Assembly: GCF_026247885.1 (NCBI RefSeq)
Contig: NZ_CP110921.1
Span: 3,603,501 to 3,667,500 of the forward strand
From: Methylococcus mesophilus
GTDB lineage: Bacteria > Pseudomonadota > Gammaproteobacteria > Methylococcales > Methylococcaceae
Direction of reading: 5' to 3'
DNA length: 64,000 bases
Shown: positions 17,981 through 27,333 of the stretch, in pieces
Layout: the number at the start of each line of letters is the position of its first letter
Position numbering within the stretch: the first letter of the stretch is position 1
Translations under genes and position numbers: made by a program
The notes under the pieces: generated by a model
Told to the model about the DNA's origin: nothing
What the model saw: the letters and a program-made list of their open reading frames with translations, nothing else
The model's database searches: none

Positions 17981-19018
17981 ATGCCCGTACAAGGTGTTGA
18001 GTTAGAAAACGACTGGATCGTCAAGGTTATTTTGATAGAAGCACACAGCATCATCAATGGACTTTCCAAGGGGTTGGTTTGCGGCTTGTGCGAACCCGAA
18101 GACGGTATCCGATTGGTCTACCCGCGGCGACCAACGTTGGATGAAGCGGATTTTCAGCACCTAACTCAGCAGGAGATCGATAGAGTTCTGTCGGGTCAGC
18201 TATCAGAGGAGGAGATTCTAGCAATTAAATCGATGGGATTTGCTGAGGGCGAGACGAAGCGAAAGGTTTTCAAGAAAATATTCGTCGAGTATTTCTATTC
18301 GCTGATGTTTGACATGTTCAATCTTTTGGATGGGACGACCGACCCGCAGTTGACGGAAGCTGAAGATGAGTGTGGCGCGTGGTTGGGAGCTAAAATTCTA
18401 GTTCCTTTGCCAGAAGAGGAAGATGAGTTTTCTGGGGGCGCGAGTGAGTCTCCTGCGCAAACTTATTACGGTCATGACTTTTTGAGTAGCCGGTTCCACG
18501 ATGCCTACGAAGAGTTCAATCAATTGATATCGGCAGAGCCTTATGTCAGGCGCAAAGTAAAGAACTTCAAGGACGATGACACGGTTATCAAAACGCTGAT
18601 GCTGGAAGCTTACTGCAAGATCGAGATACAATCTAGAAGGTTCATGAAAGATCTGGTTGATCTTAATATTGGATTTGTGTACCCAGGCTATTTGGAAAAA
18701 AATGAAACAGGGTTGACTGAAGAAGACAAGGAGGCGGTCCGCTCAATTGGTTTGGAGAGCGAAGCTGTCAGGACGGTTTTGCAAAAGGTGTTCGCAGGCT
18801 ATTGTTACGACGTTATTGTAGCTTGGTTCAGTGCGTTTGAGTTGATAGACAGCCCTCTCGCCATTAATAATTTACCAGAACAGCCAGGGAGGGGTTGGCC
18901 TGGAGCTAGGATATCAGCAAGCGGTTATCGATATCCAGACATGCTGCATGATGCATTCCCTGAGATCTGGCATAAATACAACGAGATTATTTCGCGCCCG
19001 CCGCGGCGCCCTTTTTGA
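17981..19018 (+). CDS. Orphan protein made of an internal duplication, AT-richer than its surroundings
   Basis: A 345-residue protein I do not recognise. It consists of two diverged copies of one domain. Residues about 11-185 and 199-338 share the order: WIVKVILIEAHSII / TVIKTLMLEAYCKI, then LVYP / FVYP, then LSEEEILAIKSMGF / LTEEDKEAVRSIGL, then KVFKKIFVEYFYSLMFDMFNLLD / TVLQKVFAGYCYDVIVAWFSAFELID, then WLGAKI / WPGARI, then FHDAYEEFNQLIS / LHDAFPEIWHKYNEIIS. The protein is acidic and mostly helical, without signal peptide or membrane span. Codon use is AT-rich compared with neighbours, as is the 280-base region after it, suggesting recent arrival. The ATG follows AAGGAAAGG. An immunity-type or accessory role is possible but unsupported. 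Confidence 0.75.
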   Translation: MPVQGVELENDWIVKVILIEAHSIINGLSKGLVCGLCEPEDGIRLVYPRRPTLDEADFQHLTQQEIDRVLSGQLSEEEILAIKSMGFAEGETKRKVFKKIFVEYFYSLMFDMFNLLDGTTDPQLTEAEDECGAWLGAKILVPLPEEEDEFSGGASESPAQTYYGHDFLSSRFHDAYEEFNQLISAEPYVRRKVKNFKDDDTVIKTLMLEAYCKIEIQSRRFMKDLVDLNIGFVYPGYLEKNETGLTEEDKEAVRSIGLESEAVRTVLQKVFAGYCYDVIVAWFSAFELIDSPLAINNLPEQPGRGWPGARISASGYRYPDMLHDAFPEIWHKYNEIISRPPRRPF

Positions 19019-19218
19019 TGTTTTTATGGCGGAAAAGTTGGGGTCGTAAGTTTTGATGAGTTAATGATTGCCGAATGGTTGTTTTTCAGGATGCGATAAT
19101 GGCGTCCGTTTTGGACTCCGCGTAAGTCGGGTAGGATCGCGGCCAAAGCGTGGTGTCATAAAGAGACGTTACGAATGTGAGATAGTGAACATATACCATA
19201 CGTATAGCCCAATATCGT

Positions 19219-19248
19219 CCCCTTTGACATGGCGATATCGCAAAGGGG
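19219..19248. repeat. Inverted repeat downstream of the orphan gene
   Basis: CCCCTTTG (19219-19226) and CAAAGGGG (19241-19248) form a perfect 8-bp stem with a 14-base loop in the AT-rich 277-base gap between the orphan gene and the small membrane protein gene. It could terminate transcription from either side, but there is no T-run. Nothing else convincing is seen in this gap. Confidence 0.4.
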
Positions 19249-19295
19249 ATTAGGTAGTGTTGGATAGTTATACGCAGCGGATTAGAATAAAATGA

Positions 19296-19472
19296 TTATC
19301 CGAAAACAACCCCTTCGTCCCGCATCAGATAATTGTTGAGCCAGAACCCAGCGAGTATGAGCGGCGCCAGCAGCAGGCTGCCGATCATGACGAACAAGGT
19401 GCTGGCCGCGGCGATGACGGCCAGGGCAAACGGTGCGATTTGCCGTCCCAGGTTGCGCAGGTATCCGGACAT
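19296..19472 (-). CDS. Small membrane protein, 58 residues
   Basis: Short gene with a GGAGG ribosome site about nine bases before its ATG at 19472. The product starts MSGYLRNLGRQIAPFALAVI and has one long or two short hydrophobic helices (about residues 12-45), then LNNYLMRDEGVVFG. It is likely an inner-membrane protein of unknown function. It is divergent from the CpxP-like gene at 19659, and the shared 186-base region holds a CpxR-like box at 19550-19565, so it may be an envelope-stress gene. Confidence 0.65.
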   Translation of the reverse strand: MSGYLRNLGRQIAPFALAVIAAASTLFVMIGSLLLAPLILAGFWLNNYLMRDEGVVFG

Positions 19473-19549
19473 GATGTTTTCCTCCCCATAGTGCGTTGAT
19501 AAAGTCGAATTTCCGCGCGCTCGTCTGCGCGCTGGGGCGCGGTTCCGCG

Positions 19550-19565
19550 CTTACCGAATCTTTAC
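19550..19565 (-). promoter_or_regulatory. CpxR-like box
   Basis: On the minus strand the bases read GTAAA-GATTCG-GTAAG, close to the CpxR consensus of two GTAAA half-sites separated by about five bases. It lies about 93 bases before the CpxP-like gene and 78 bases before the start of the small membrane protein on the other strand. A CpxR/CpxA-like pair is encoded just downstream at 20309. Confidence 0.5.
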
Positions 19566-19658
19566 ACACGCTCGCGGTCTTCCCAAGCTTTTCCGGCCTA
19601 GACTGGCCCCGTACATGCCGACGCATGTTTGTCGTTTTTTCACTTTACGAGGTCCGTC

Positions 19659-19997
19659 ATGAAAACCGCGATCAAGACCCTTGCACTGGCCATCGCTCTA
19701 GCCGCCCAGCCGGCCTTCGCCGAGCGCGATCCCGGTGAGCGCCTGGAACACATGAAAAAGGAGCTCAAGCTCACGCCCGAGCAAACCGAGCAGGTGCGCA
19801 AGATTCTGGAGGAATTCGAGCCGCAGCGGAAGGCGCTGCACGAGCAGAAGCGGGCGCTGCACGAACAGGTGCGCAGCCGCCTCAAGGCGGTCTTGAGCAA
19901 GGAGCAGGGCGAGAAATTGGATAAGATGGCCGAGGAACGCCGGGCGCGCCATCACCGGGGTTGGGATACGGAGCCGGGCAAGTCTCCGTCTCCCTGA
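19659..19997 (+). CDS. Periplasmic CpxP/Spy-like protein with two LTxxQ motifs
   Basis: A 112-residue secreted protein. A clear signal peptide (MKTAIKTLALAIALAAQPAFA, cleaved before ERD) is followed by a single helical, highly charged domain with the two family motifs LKLTPEQTEQVRKIL (about residues 37-51) and LSKEQGEKLDKM (about residues 80-91). CpxP and Spy are periplasmic chaperones or sensors of this fold; CpxP holds the Cpx kinase in check. The ATG has a GAGG site. It lies 311 bases before the response-regulator gene on the same strand, matching the cpxP-cpxRA neighbourhood of enteric bacteria except that there cpxP is divergent. A metal-sensing CnrX/ZraP-like role is an alternative. Confidence 0.8.
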   Translation: MKTAIKTLALAIALAAQPAFAERDPGERLEHMKKELKLTPEQTEQVRKILEEFEPQRKALHEQKRALHEQVRSRLKAVLSKEQGEKLDKMAEERRARHHRGWDTEPGKSPSP

Positions 19998-20105
19998 TTT
20001 CTGTCAGAGCACCGGGCCTATGACATAAGGCCTCGATGTTGTGCGAACCGTCGCTTTCCCTTGCGTCGCCCAGAGGGACAATGCCGTTAAGTTCAGAAGA
20101 ACTTG

Positions 20106-20204
20106 TCGTTCCGGCAGGGAGTGCCGGAACCCAGAAGCCATGGATGGCGAAAGCCCTTCACGTCCATGTGACCTGGATACCGGCAATCCCTGCCGGTATG
20201 ACGG
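20106..20204. repeat. Palindromic interspersed element
   Basis: Within the 311-base gap between the CpxP-like gene and the response regulator. The left arm CGTTCCGGCAGGGA pairs with TCCCTGCCGGTATGACG at the right, and CCAG with CTGG further in, giving a long imperfect hairpin. The same kind of sequence (CATTCCGG...GGAATGACG) is found inside the element at 56914-57170. No gene was found in this gap. Confidence 0.6.
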
Positions 20205-20308
20205 CTTAATAACGGCCATGCCCAGAGGGAGGGGCTGACTCCGGAGGATGAGGGTCTGCGGCCTTTCCCCTGCTCAATAATGCCAGCTTCAAGATTCGAA
20301 CCGGCCCC

Positions 20309-21025
20309 ATGACCCGATTGCTGCTCATCGACGACGACACGGCGCTGTGCGAGCTGCTCAGCGAGTACCTCGCCCTGGAAGGCTATGCGGTGGAAGCCGT
20401 GCACGACGGCGAGGCCGGTCTGGCGGCGGCGCTCAGCGGCCGGTACCGGCTGGCTCTGCTGGACGTGACCCTGCCCCGCCTCAACGGCTTCGAGGTGCTG
20501 AAGCGCATCCGGCAGGAATCGTCCTTGCCGGTGCTGATGCTCACCGCCCGCGGGGACGATTTCGACCGGGTCGTGGGCTTGGAAATCGGCGCGGACGATT
20601 ACCTGCCCAAGCCGTTCAATCACCGCGAGCTGGTCGCGCGGATCAAGGCGATCCTGCGGCGCACCGATCCGGACTCGCGCCAGGGAGCGGGAACGCGAAC
20701 CCTGGAAATCGACGACTTGTCGATCAATCCGGCGAACCGGGAAGTCCGGCGCGGCGGCGTGCCGGTTGAACTGACCGCCGCAGAGTTCCTGCTGCTCAAG
20801 ACCCTGGTGGAGGCTCCGGGCACGCTGGTCGGTCGCGATGAGCTGACGCGGATCGTCCTGCACCGGCGCTTGACCCCGTTCGACCGCGCCATCGACATGC
20901 ACGTGAGCAATCTGCGCCGCAAGCTGGGCGAGAAGCCGGACGGCAGCCCGCGGATTCGCACGGTGCGCGGCTCCGGCTATTTCTACATCGGCACACCATC
21001 GGGCCGTAACGATGTTCCGGCATAA
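20309..21025 (+). CDS. cpxR: OmpR-family response regulator, CpxR-like
   Basis: A 238-residue two-domain regulator. The receiver has the acidic pocket LIDDD (residues 6-10), phospho-acceptor Asp52 in LLDVTLPRLNG, the Thr/Ala switch MLTARGDD and Lys101 in YLPKPF. A winged-helix DNA-binding domain follows from about residue 135 (VELTAAEFLLLKTLVEAPG ... ARTVRGSGYFY-type ending). The start overlaps no upstream gene and has a weak ribosome site. It overlaps the kinase gene by 14 bases, so they are co-translated. Assignment as CpxR rests on the pairing with a CpxA-like kinase and a CpxP-like protein upstream; the target sites may differ from the enteric consensus. Confidence 0.82.
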   Translation: MTRLLLIDDDTALCELLSEYLALEGYAVEAVHDGEAGLAAALSGRYRLALLDVTLPRLNGFEVLKRIRQESSLPVLMLTARGDDFDRVVGLEIGADDYLPKPFNHRELVARIKAILRRTDPDSRQGAGTRTLEIDDLSINPANREVRRGGVPVELTAAEFLLLKTLVEAPGTLVGRDELTRIVLHRRLTPFDRAIDMHVSNLRRKLGEKPDGSPRIRTVRGSGYFYIGTPSGRNDVPA

Positions 21026-22409
21026 CCGGCTGTTCTGGAAAATCTTCTTCTGGTTCTGGCTGAGCATGGTCAGCGTCATGATGTCGCTGACGTTTGCGCT
21101 GTCCGTGCTGGTCGATCCGGCCGATATCCTGCCGGAGCGCCAGGCGCTGTTCGGCGAGCTGGAGACGGCGGGGCGGGTGCTGGAGCGGTTGCCGGGGGAC
21201 CGGTTCGAGGCGCTGGACACGCTGACCTCCTGGCATGCGTCGCGCGGCTTTCGCAATACCCTCCACGTTTTCGACGGGGCCGGCCGGGCGCTAGGCGTGC
21301 GCGAGCCTCCGGGGAGTCTGCGGGATTTCTTTCGGGAAACCCGCGACGCCACGGAATACCGCATCGCGGTCCGGGACGGGCAGGTCTTGCTGGGGCCGTA
21401 CCGGCTCGAGCGCGAGGGCGCGGAGTACCTGGCCTATCTGGTCAAGTCCAAGCCGACCCACATGCTGCACAAGCTGTGGCGGCTCATTTCACACGAGCCT
21501 TCGGTGTTTCTGGTGCTGCTGGCGGTGAGCGGCGCGCTGTGCTTCATCCTGACCGCTTATCTGGTGGCGCCTATCCGTGAGCTGCGCGCCGCGGTCCGGC
21601 GTATCAACGAAGGACGGCTGGACACGGCGGTCTCCGCCGCTGTGGTTTCCCGGCGGGACGAGATCGGCCAATTGGGGCAGGATTTCAACCGGATGGCCGA
21701 GCGGCTGAACCGTCTGGTCAGCGCCCAGCAGCGGCTGCTGCGCGACGTGTCCCACGAGCTGCGCTCGCCTTTGACGCGGATGTCCATTGCCATGGGGCTG
21801 GCGCGCCGGAAAGGGGCCGGCAATGCGGACAGCGAGCATGAGCGGATCGAACAGGAAATTTCGCGGCTCGACGGGCTGATCGGTCAGATTCTCCGGTGGT
21901 CGCGGCTGAACGATGGCGCGGCAGGAGCGGGCGCCGGGCCGCTGGAGCTAGCGGGATTGCTCGCGCAGTTGGTGGAGGACGCGGATTTCGAGGCGCGCGC
22001 CGCCGGCAAGCGGGTGCATCTTACCCAAAGCGAAACCTGCCGGATCGATGCCGCGGAGCCGGTGCTGGCGAGCGCACTGGAAAACATCGTCCGCAACGGC
22101 ATACGTCATGCACCGGCAGCCGGGGAAGTGGAAGTGCGGCAGCACGTGGCCGGAAGCCGCGCGGTGATCGAAGTGCGCGACCGCGGCCCCGGCGTCCCCG
22201 AGGAGCATCTGGCGTCGATATTCGAGCCGTTCTTCCGGATTCCGGAGGCTTCGGTTTCCGCGCCGGCGCCGAACGGAAGCGGGCTGGGGCTGGCCATCGC
22301 CAAGCGGGCGGTCGAGATGTGCGGCGGTACGGTCCGCGCGGAGAATGCGGCTCCGGGCCTGAGGGTCGTCGTGATGCTGCCTTTGTCGGCTAAAGCATCC
22401 GCGCCATGA
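21012..22409 (+). CDS. cpxA: Sensor histidine kinase, CpxA-like
   Basis: A 465-residue inner-membrane kinase. Two transmembrane segments (about residues 10-35 and 160-185) flank a periplasmic sensor domain of about 125 residues; then HAMP (APIRELRAAVRRINEGRL), the phospho-acceptor H-box LLRDVSHELRSPLTRM, and the ATP-binding domain with N-box ENIVRNGIRHAP, G1 VRDRGPGVPEE and G2 NGSGLGLAIAKR. All catalytic motifs are intact. LVSAQQRLLRDVSHELRSPLTRM is very like CpxA. Its 3' end overlaps the convergent rimI gene by 20 bases. Likely signal: envelope or metal stress, relayed through the CpxP-like protein. Confidence 0.82.
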   Translation: MFRHNRLFWKIFFWFWLSMVSVMMSLTFALSVLVDPADILPERQALFGELETAGRVLERLPGDRFEALDTLTSWHASRGFRNTLHVFDGAGRALGVREPPGSLRDFFRETRDATEYRIAVRDGQVLLGPYRLEREGAEYLAYLVKSKPTHMLHKLWRLISHEPSVFLVLLAVSGALCFILTAYLVAPIRELRAAVRRINEGRLDTAVSAAVVSRRDEIGQLGQDFNRMAERLNRLVSAQQRLLRDVSHELRSPLTRMSIAMGLARRKGAGNADSEHERIEQEISRLDGLIGQILRWSRLNDGAAGAGAGPLELAGLLAQLVEDADFEARAAGKRVHLTQSETCRIDAAEPVLASALENIVRNGIRHAPAAGEVEVRQHVAGSRAVIEVRDRGPGVPEEHLASIFEPFFRIPEASVSAPAPNGSGLGLAIAKRAVEMCGGTVRAENAAPGLRVVVMLPLSAKASAP

Positions 22410-22926
22410 CCAGCGCGTCTTCGCGGCCGTTGCGCGCCGGGTAGTAGCCCTTGCGGGTGCCGACCTCGTTGAAGTCGAGGGCGCGGTAGAGCTTGATGGC
22501 GTTGTGGTTGGAGGGGCGCACCTCGAGGAAGACGACTTCGGCGTTGCGCCTCCTGGCTTCCTCGACCAGGTGTTCGAGCATGACGCGGCCGTAGCCCTTG
22601 CCCTGGATGTGCGGGGCAACGCACAGGTTGAGGATGTGCGATTCGCCGGCGCCTGCCGAGACGATGCCGTAGCTGACGATCCGCCCGGCCTTTTCGCCGA
22701 CGAAGCAGCCGTAGTTCACGTTGAGGCAGTCGCGGAAGGTCGGCGGCTCCCAGGGAAACTCGTAGGCGCTCCTCTCGATGTCGATGACGGTCCCGAGGTC
22801 GATTTTCTTCATCGGCCGCAGCAGGTATTCCGCCTGTTCAGCCAGGCTGGGGTTGTGCTTGTAGTAGAACTCGGTTTCCGCGTCGTAGCTCATCCACTTC
22901 TTGATCTGGTCGAACAGGCTGGCCAT
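22390..22926 (-). CDS. rimI: Ribosomal-protein-alanine N-acetyltransferase (RimI-like GNAT)
   Basis: A 178-residue GNAT acetyltransferase. The acetyl-CoA loop is in LCVAPHIQGKGYGRVMLEHL, and the C-terminal part FLEVRPSNHNAIKLYRALDFNEVGTRKGYY is the RimI signature including the conserved Asn, Tyr and KGYY segment. RimI acetylates the N-terminal alanine of ribosomal protein bS18. The N-terminus is about 35 residues longer than E. coli RimI (which begins near IDIERSAYEFPW here); a start at the internal MKKIDLG (residue 39) is possible but has no ribosome site. The gene lies 24 bases after udg and ends the leuA-udg-rimI run. Confidence 0.83.
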   Translation of the reverse strand: MASLFDQIKKWMSYDAETEFYYKHNPSLAEQAEYLLRPMKKIDLGTVIDIERSAYEFPWEPPTFRDCLNVNYGCFVGEKAGRIVSYGIVSAGAGESHILNLCVAPHIQGKGYGRVMLEHLVEEARRRNAEVVFLEVRPSNHNAIKLYRALDFNEVGTRKGYYPARNGREDALVMARML

Positions 22927-22950
22927 GGTCTAGCTCGATAATGGGACTTG

Positions 22951-23661
22951 TCACTTGTTCAGGGTTTCGACGGCCAGCAGCAGGTCCTGCCAGGCCTTGC
23001 GCTTCTCCAGGGGGGCGCGCAGCAGGTAAGCGGGGTGGTAGGTGATTACCAGCGGGATGCCTTCGTACTCGTGCACCCGCCCGCGCAGCTTGCCGATCGC
23101 TTCGGTGGTTTTCAGCAGATTCTGCGCGGCGATGCGGCCCGCGGCAAGGATGATGCGGGGCCTGATCAGTGCGATCTGGCGCTTGAGATGGCTTTCGCAG
23201 GCTTCCGCTTCTTCCGGCTTGGGGTCGCGGTTGCGCGGCGGGCGGCATTTGAGGATGTTGGCGATGTAGACCTCTTCGCGCTTCAAGCCGATGGCCCGCA
23301 GCATCTCGTTGAGGAGTTGGCCGGCGCGGCCGACGAAGGGTTCGCCCTGCAGGTCTTCCTGTTCGCCGGGGGCTTCGCCGATCACCATCCAGGTGGCGCG
23401 GCGGTTGCCGACGCCGAACACGGTCTGGGTGCGGGTGCAATGCAGTTCGCAGCGGCTGCAGGCGGAGACTTCCGTCGCTAGGCTGTCCCAGTTTCCCTCA
23501 TCCGGCCCTTCGGGCCACCTTCTCCCAGAGGGAGAAGGGAGCGCCTCCGCTGCCGGTTCGGCCGCCAGGACCGGCTGACTCCGCAGCTTCCAGACCGGGA
23601 TGCCCATGGCGTCCAGGTACTGGAGGCGGAGCCGCTCTTTCAGGCCCGTATCGTCACACAT
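22951..23661 (-). CDS. Uracil-DNA glycosylase, family 4 (iron-sulfur type)
   Basis: A 236-residue family 4 glycosylase that removes uracil from DNA. Motif 1 [20 protein letters not shown] and motif 3 TYHPAYLLR are present, as are four cysteines for the 4Fe-4S cluster: CSRCELH and the pair in [18 protein letters not shown]. About 17 residues before the CSRC pair ([16 protein letters not shown]) are encoded by an interspersed repeat, bases 23495-23541, that has been absorbed into the linker without breaking the frame. The start overlaps the leuA stop by eight bases. In many bacteria this gene follows or adjoins rimI, as here. Confidence 0.87.
   Translation of the reverse strand: MCDDTGLKERLRLQYLDAMGIPVWKLRSQPVLAAEPAAEALPSPSGRRWPEGPDEGNWDSLATEVSACSRCELHCTRTQTVFGVGNRRATWMVIGEAPGEQEDLQGEPFVGRAGQLLNEMLRAIGLKREEVYIANILKCRPPRNRDPKPEEAEACESHLKRQIALIRPRIILAAGRIAAQNLLKTTEAIGKLRGRVHEYEGIPLVITYHPAYLLRAPLEKRKAWQDLLLAVETLNK
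23495..23541. repeat. Interspersed repeat inside the udg coding region
   Basis: Two small hairpins in tandem: GGCCCTTCGGGCC and CCTTCTCCCAGAGGGAGAAGG. This CCTCATCCGGCCC...GGAGAAGG pattern is a common intergenic repeat in gammaproteobacteria; here it is in frame within a protein linker. Confidence 0.65.
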
Positions 23662-25198
23662 CCCCGACTTGCGGGTGGGTGCGCTGGATGGGCGCCAGCA
23701 GCTTGTTCACGGCGTTGATGTAGGCCTTGGCCGAGGCGATGACGATGTCGGTATCGGCGCCTTGGCCGTTGACGATGCGCCCGCCTTTCTCGAGCCGCAC
23801 GGTGACCTCGCCCTGCGCATCGGTGCCGCTGGTGATGTTGTTGACCGAGTACAGCGTCAGCGCGGTGTCCGTGTGCAGCACCGATTCGATGGCCTTGAGA
23901 CTGGCGTCCACCGCGCCGCCGCCGCTCGACGCGCCGGTGCGCTCCTCGTTGTCCACCTTGATGGTCACCTGGGCGTGGGGAATCTCGCCGGTTTCCGAGC
24001 AGACCCGCAGCGCGACCAGCTTGACCCTTTCGTCCTCGGCTTCGGTGCCGGCTTCGGTGATGAGGGCCTGGAGGTCCTCGTCGAAGATCTCGTGCTTCTT
24101 GTCGGCCAGTACCTTGAAGCGCTGGAACACCGAGTTCAGTTCCTCTTCCGAGGCGAACTCGATGCCGAGTTCCTGCATCCGGGTGCGGAACGCGTTGCGG
24201 CCGGAATGCTTGCCCAGAACCATGCGGTTGGCGCTCCAGCCCACGTCCTCGGCGCTCATGATCTCGTAGGTTTCCCGGCTCTTCAGCACCCCGTCCTGGT
24301 GGATGCCGGACTCGTGGGCGAACGCGTTGGCGCCGACGATGGCCTTGTTGGGCTGGATCGGGAAGCCGGTGATGCTGGAGACCAGCTTGGAGCAGGCCAC
24401 GATTTCCCGGGTGTCGATGTCGCTGTGGCAGGGGAAGATATCCTTGCGGGTGCGGACCGCCATGACAATCTCTTCCAGTGCGGCATTGCCGGCCCGCTCG
24501 CCCAGGCCGTTGATGGTGCATTCCACCTGGCGCGCGCCGTGCAGCACGGCGGCCAGCGAATTGGCGACCGCGAGTCCCAGGTCGTTGTGGCAATGGACCG
24601 AGAACACGGCCTTGTCGGAGTTCGGAATCCGCTCGATCAAGCGGCCGATCATGTGTCCGAACTGCTCCGGGAAGGCGTAGCCTACGGTGTCGGGGATGTT
24701 CAGCGTGGTCGCCCCGGCATCGATCACGGCTTCCAGGATGCGGCAGAGGAAATCCTCCTCGGAGCGTCCGGCGTCCTCGGGCGAGAATTCCACGTCGTCG
24801 GTGTACTGGCGGGCCCGCTTGACGGCCTTCACTGCGTATTCCACCACCTGGTCGGGCGACATCTGCAGCTTGTGCCGCATGTGGATGGGCGAAGTGGCGA
24901 TGAAGGTGTGGATGCGGGCGCGCTGGGCGTCCTGCAAGGCTTCGCCGGCGCGGTCGATGTCGCGGTCGAGGGCGCGGGCCAGGCCGCAGACCCTGCTGTC
25001 CCTGATGGTCCGGGCCACGGCCTGGACAGCCTCGAAATCTCCGGGGCTGGCGGCGGGAAAGCCCGCCTCGATGACGTCGACCTTCAGGCGCTCCAGCGCC
25101 CGGGCGATGCGCACCTTCTCATCGCGGGTCATGGACGCGCCGGGGCTCTGCTCCCCGTCGCGCAAGGTCGTGTCGAAAATGATCAGTTTGTCGTGCAT
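23654..25198 (-). CDS. leuA: 2-isopropylmalate synthase
   Basis: A 514-residue enzyme of leucine synthesis that condenses 2-oxoisovalerate with acetyl-CoA. The TIM barrel starts with [18 protein letters not shown]; metal ligands are in [31 protein letters not shown] and [16 protein letters not shown] are typical. The C-terminal regulatory domain for leucine feedback (about residues 390-514) is complete. Length matches E. coli LeuA (523). It overlaps udg by eight bases. A candidate Leu-rich leader peptide sits 99 bases upstream (25298-25411). The gene belongs with the branched-chain genes ilvBHC on the same strand, separated by pssA. Confidence 0.95.
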   Translation of the reverse strand: MHDKLIIFDTTLRDGEQSPGASMTRDEKVRIARALERLKVDVIEAGFPAASPGDFEAVQAVARTIRDSRVCGLARALDRDIDRAGEALQDAQRARIHTFIATSPIHMRHKLQMSPDQVVEYAVKAVKRARQYTDDVEFSPEDAGRSEEDFLCRILEAVIDAGATTLNIPDTVGYAFPEQFGHMIGRLIERIPNSDKAVFSVHCHNDLGLAVANSLAAVLHGARQVECTINGLGERAGNAALEEIVMAVRTRKDIFPCHSDIDTREIVACSKLVSSITGFPIQPNKAIVGANAFAHESGIHQDGVLKSRETYEIMSAEDVGWSANRMVLGKHSGRNAFRTRMQELGIEFASEEELNSVFQRFKVLADKKHEIFDEDLQALITEAGTEAEDERVKLVALRVCSETGEIPHAQVTIKVDNEERTGASSGGGAVDASLKAIESVLHTDTALTLYSVNNITSGTDAQGEVTVRLEKGGRIVNGQGADTDIVIASAKAYINAVNKLLAPIQRTHPQVGDV

Positions 25199-25297
25199 GG
25201 CGAAACTCCGCTAGGGCCGCCGGTTCGATGCGGACGGCCGGTTCTGTTCGTCCGGAAATATTGGGGGTATATCGAAAAGGTTCGCGTGTTCTGCCCC

Positions 25298-25411
25298 TCA
25301 GGGCAGGAGCAGGCGGAGGAAATCGAAAGACGACAGAGCGTGCGCCGACGCACCGGCAACCGGCGCGGCATCGAAGCGGAAGGTGTGCAGGATCGACATG
25401 ATGCGTTTCAT
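25298..25411 (-). CDS. Candidate leader peptide of leuA, 37 codons
   Basis: Short frame starting MKRIMSILHTFRF and ending FDFLRLLLP before a TGA. Four of the last six codons are leucine, as expected for a leucine-responsive attenuator. The end overlaps a small hairpin (CTGCCC-TGA-GGGGCAG region), and the following 99 bases can form competing stems around CGGACG...CGTCCG and CCGGCC...GGCGG. A terminator T-run is not seen, so control could act through ribosome stalling, Rho or start-site access. Supported only by position and composition. Nothing else is seen in the 259-base pssA-leuA gap. Confidence 0.4.
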   Translation of the reverse strand: MKRIMSILHTFRFDAAPVAGASAHALSSFDFLRLLLP

Positions 25412-25457
25412 TGGCTTGGAATATACACGGCCCCGGCCGGCTTGCCAATGGACGCCT

Positions 25458-26204
25458 TCAGGCGCGCCGCTCGCCGCGCCGCCGTTTCAGCAGGGCCAGC
25501 GTCAAGGCGGGGCCCGACAGGGCATAGGCGCCGAAGAACAGGAACAGCACCAGCGGCGGGTTGGAAAACAGCACCGCGAACAGCAGCATCACGAAGATGG
25601 CGTTGACGAAGGGCACACGCCCCCGCAGGTCGACGTCCTTGAAACTGTAGTAGCGGAAGTTGCTGACCATGGCCAGCCCCGTGGCGATGGATAGCCCTAA
25701 GGCGATGTAGCGCATGGTCTCGCCGCTTAAGCCCTGGTCCACCGAGAACCAGACGAAGCCGGCCAGGATGGCGGCGGCGGAAGGGCTGGGCAGGCCCTGG
25801 AAATAGCGTTTGTCGGCGGTGGCGATCTGGGTGTTGAAGCGGGCCAGCCGCAATGCGCCGCCGGCGGTGTGGACGAACGCGGCGACCCAGCCGAGCTTGC
25901 CCATCGTGGACAGCGACCAGATGTAGACCACCAGGGCGGGCGCTGCCCCGAAGGAGATCATGTCCGCCATGCTGTCGTATTCCGCACCGAACGCGCTCTG
26001 GGTGTTGGTCATGCGGGCGACCCGGCCGTCCATGCCGTCCAGGATCATGGCGACGAAGATGGAAATCGCGGCCAGTTCGAAGCGCTGGTTGAGCGCTGCG
26101 GTGATGGCGTAGAAGCCGGCGAAAAGCGCGGCCGTGGTAAAGAGGTTGGGCAGCAAATAGATGCCGCGCCGACGCTTGGGATTGGGTGAGGAATTTTCTT
26201 CCAT
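25458..26204 (-). CDS. pssA: CDP-diacylglycerol-serine O-phosphatidyltransferase
   Basis: A 248-residue integral membrane enzyme making phosphatidylserine, the precursor of phosphatidylethanolamine. The CDP-alcohol phosphotransferase motif DGx2ARx8Gx3Dx3D is complete in DGMDGRVARMTNTQSAFGAEYDSMAD (about residues 53-78). About seven hydrophobic segments follow. It is the type II (membrane) enzyme, unlike E. coli PssA. The start MEENSSPNPKRRRG at 26204 is chosen over an in-frame GTG at 26246, which would lie seven bases after the ilvC stop. The position after ilvC, 48 bases away, is a common arrangement in proteobacteria. Confidence 0.92.
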   Translation of the reverse strand: MEENSSPNPKRRRGIYLLPNLFTTAALFAGFYAITAALNQRFELAAISIFVAMILDGMDGRVARMTNTQSAFGAEYDSMADMISFGAAPALVVYIWSLSTMGKLGWVAAFVHTAGGALRLARFNTQIATADKRYFQGLPSPSAAAILAGFVWFSVDQGLSGETMRYIALGLSIATGLAMVSNFRYYSFKDVDLRGRVPFVNAIFVMLLFAVLFSNPPLVLFLFFGAYALSGPALTLALLKRRRGERRA

Positions 26205-26252
26205 GGTGGAAAACTGTCGTGCCGGCACGGAAATCCGCGCCGGCACAAAGTA

Positions 26253-27308
<1,056 letters not shown>

Positions 27309-27333
27309 CTAGGGGGGAAACGTTGGCGCGGGG

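Noticed and set aside
19068-19253. 61-codon frame after the orphan gene
   Set aside because: No ribosome site, odd composition, spans an inverted repeat; probably non-coding.
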